From assembly GCA_030671915.1 (NCBI GenBank), contig DAOVHN010000085.1, positions 1 to 8,152 on the forward strand: DNA of 8,152 nucleotides, read 5' to 3'. The position numbers and the translations under genes were made by a program. The stretch comes from Pseudomonadota bacterium. GTDB taxonomy: Bacteria; Pseudomonadota; Alphaproteobacteria; UBA8366; JADFVY01. The notes beneath the pieces are model-generated. The model had not been told where the DNA came from, ran no database searches, and saw only the letters and a program-made list of their open reading frames with translations. The first letter of the stretch is position 1. Each line of letters opens with the position of its first letter. This document shows, one piece after another, positions 7,673 to 8,152 of the stretch.

Positions 7673-8152
7673 TCAGCCCTTGCCGCGCAACTGGCTGGTC
7701 AGCATGCGGACCTGGGATGTGTCGTTGCGGTCGCCGAATTCCAGCAGGGCCTTGCGCCCGCCTGCCGCATAGACGGCGACGGCGCGCAGCAGTTCGCGCA
7801 GCTGCCGGGCGCTGCCCATATCGAACGGACAATAGGCGCCACCGGACAGGCGGGAGATTTCCTCGAAGGCGCGGCGCACCGCGGCGTTCCCGCCCTCATG
7901 AAAGACGAACACGGGCACGCCGAGAATCCCCAGTTCCCCCGCCCGCTGGCCCAGTCTGTCGATATCCTCCTCCAGCGCATCGCCGACGAAAACCAGGGCG
8001 TCGACTTTGCGTTTGCCGGTCTCGCGTATGGTGTGGGAAAGGACTCTTTCGATCTGGGTATGGCCGGCGCGGCAGGATACGCCGGTCATCAGCCGCAGCA
8101 GCGCCTTGGGGTCGCCAACCCACTTGCTGGCGCGGCATTCGCCGAACCCCCG
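7673..8152 (-). CDS. VWA-like protein, N-terminus beyond window edge
   Basis: The frame is open from the right edge to TGA at 7675-7673, giving the last 159 residues. It begins RGFGECRASKWVGDPKALL and continues with GHTQIERVL, which matches the position of the metal-site Thr of von Willebrand A domains. VDALVFVGDALEEDID follows, matching the later Asp-bearing strand, then LGVPVFVFHEGG and GGAYCPFD. A helical end, ARQLRELLRAVAVYAAGG, leads to a polar tail. I recognise this as the conserved alphaproteobacterial VWA-like protein often placed before a membrane J-protein gene; its biochemical role is unknown. An internal ATG at 8089 is not the true start, because the conserved region extends upstream of it. 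The J-protein gene starts 5 nt downstream. Confidence 0.85.
   Translation of the reverse strand, partial: RGFGECRASKWVGDPKALLRLMTGVSCRAGHTQIERVLSHTIRETGKRKVDALVFVGDALEEDIDRLGQRAGELGILGVPVFVFHEGGNAAVRRAFEEISRLSGGAYCPFDMGSARQLRELLRAVAVYAAGGRKALLEFGDRNDTSQVRMLTSQLRGKG

Noticed and set aside
6588..7772. 394-codon plus-strand open frame
   Set aside because: Largely antisense to the J-protein gene; Pro/Arg/Gln-rich, with no ribosome site and no family resemblance.
7668..7832. 55-residue N-terminal extension of the J-protein from 7832
   Set aside because: It overlaps the conserved end of the VWA-like gene in another frame and is Arg/Ala-rich without pattern; the first membrane helix begins at ATG 7667.

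Overview
The window looks like chromosomal DNA of a GC-rich alphaproteobacterium, most plausibly of the Rhodospirillales type. I base this on the GC-rich third codon positions, a membrane J-domain protein resembling mitochondrial Tim14/Pam18, a paired VWA-like gene, an FNR/FixK-type site in front of a solitary groEL, and a palindrome of the CTCATCCTTCGACA…AGGATGAG class. Species is not determinable from the sequence alone.

Layout, left to right. (1) 1-2178, minus strand: galU then ugd, two consecutive steps making UDP-glucose and UDP-glucuronate for surface polysaccharide; the last few residues of ugd run off the left edge. (2) 2179-2494: a gene-free gap with an AT-rich patch and a possible mobile-element scrap. 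(3) 2495-3747, minus: a tight two-gene operon for protein repair, a DJ-1/PfpI-family protein followed by a protein-L-isoaspartate O-methyltransferase. It is preceded by a leader rich in competing inverted repeats. (4) 3748-4238: an accessory-looking intergenic region holding a 158-bp MITE-like element with perfect 15-bp terminal inverted repeats and near-identical 6-bp flanks. Next comes a predicted FNR-type site placed exactly 41.5 bp from the start point implied by a good -10 box. (5) 4239-4481, plus: a small YdcH/DUF465-like coiled-coil protein. (6) 4811-6436, minus: a groEL with no groES and without the usual Gly-Gly-Met tail; a second FNR-type site lies about 110 bp upstream of its start. 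(7) 6555-6953: gene-free, with two palindromes. (8) 6954-8152, minus: a three-helix membrane J-protein and, immediately upstream, the C-terminal part of a VWA-like protein that runs off the right edge.

Working together: the middle of the window (about 2.5-6.5 kb) reads as a protein-quality-control block. It combines isoaspartate repair, a DJ-1-type stress hydrolase or chaperone, and a chaperonin. Two of its transcription units (the DUF465 gene and groEL) carry FNR/FixK-like sites at class II activator distance, which suggests induction under low oxygen. The DJ-1/PIMT operon has no such site but has a structured leader. These regulatory statements are predictions from pattern and spacing only.
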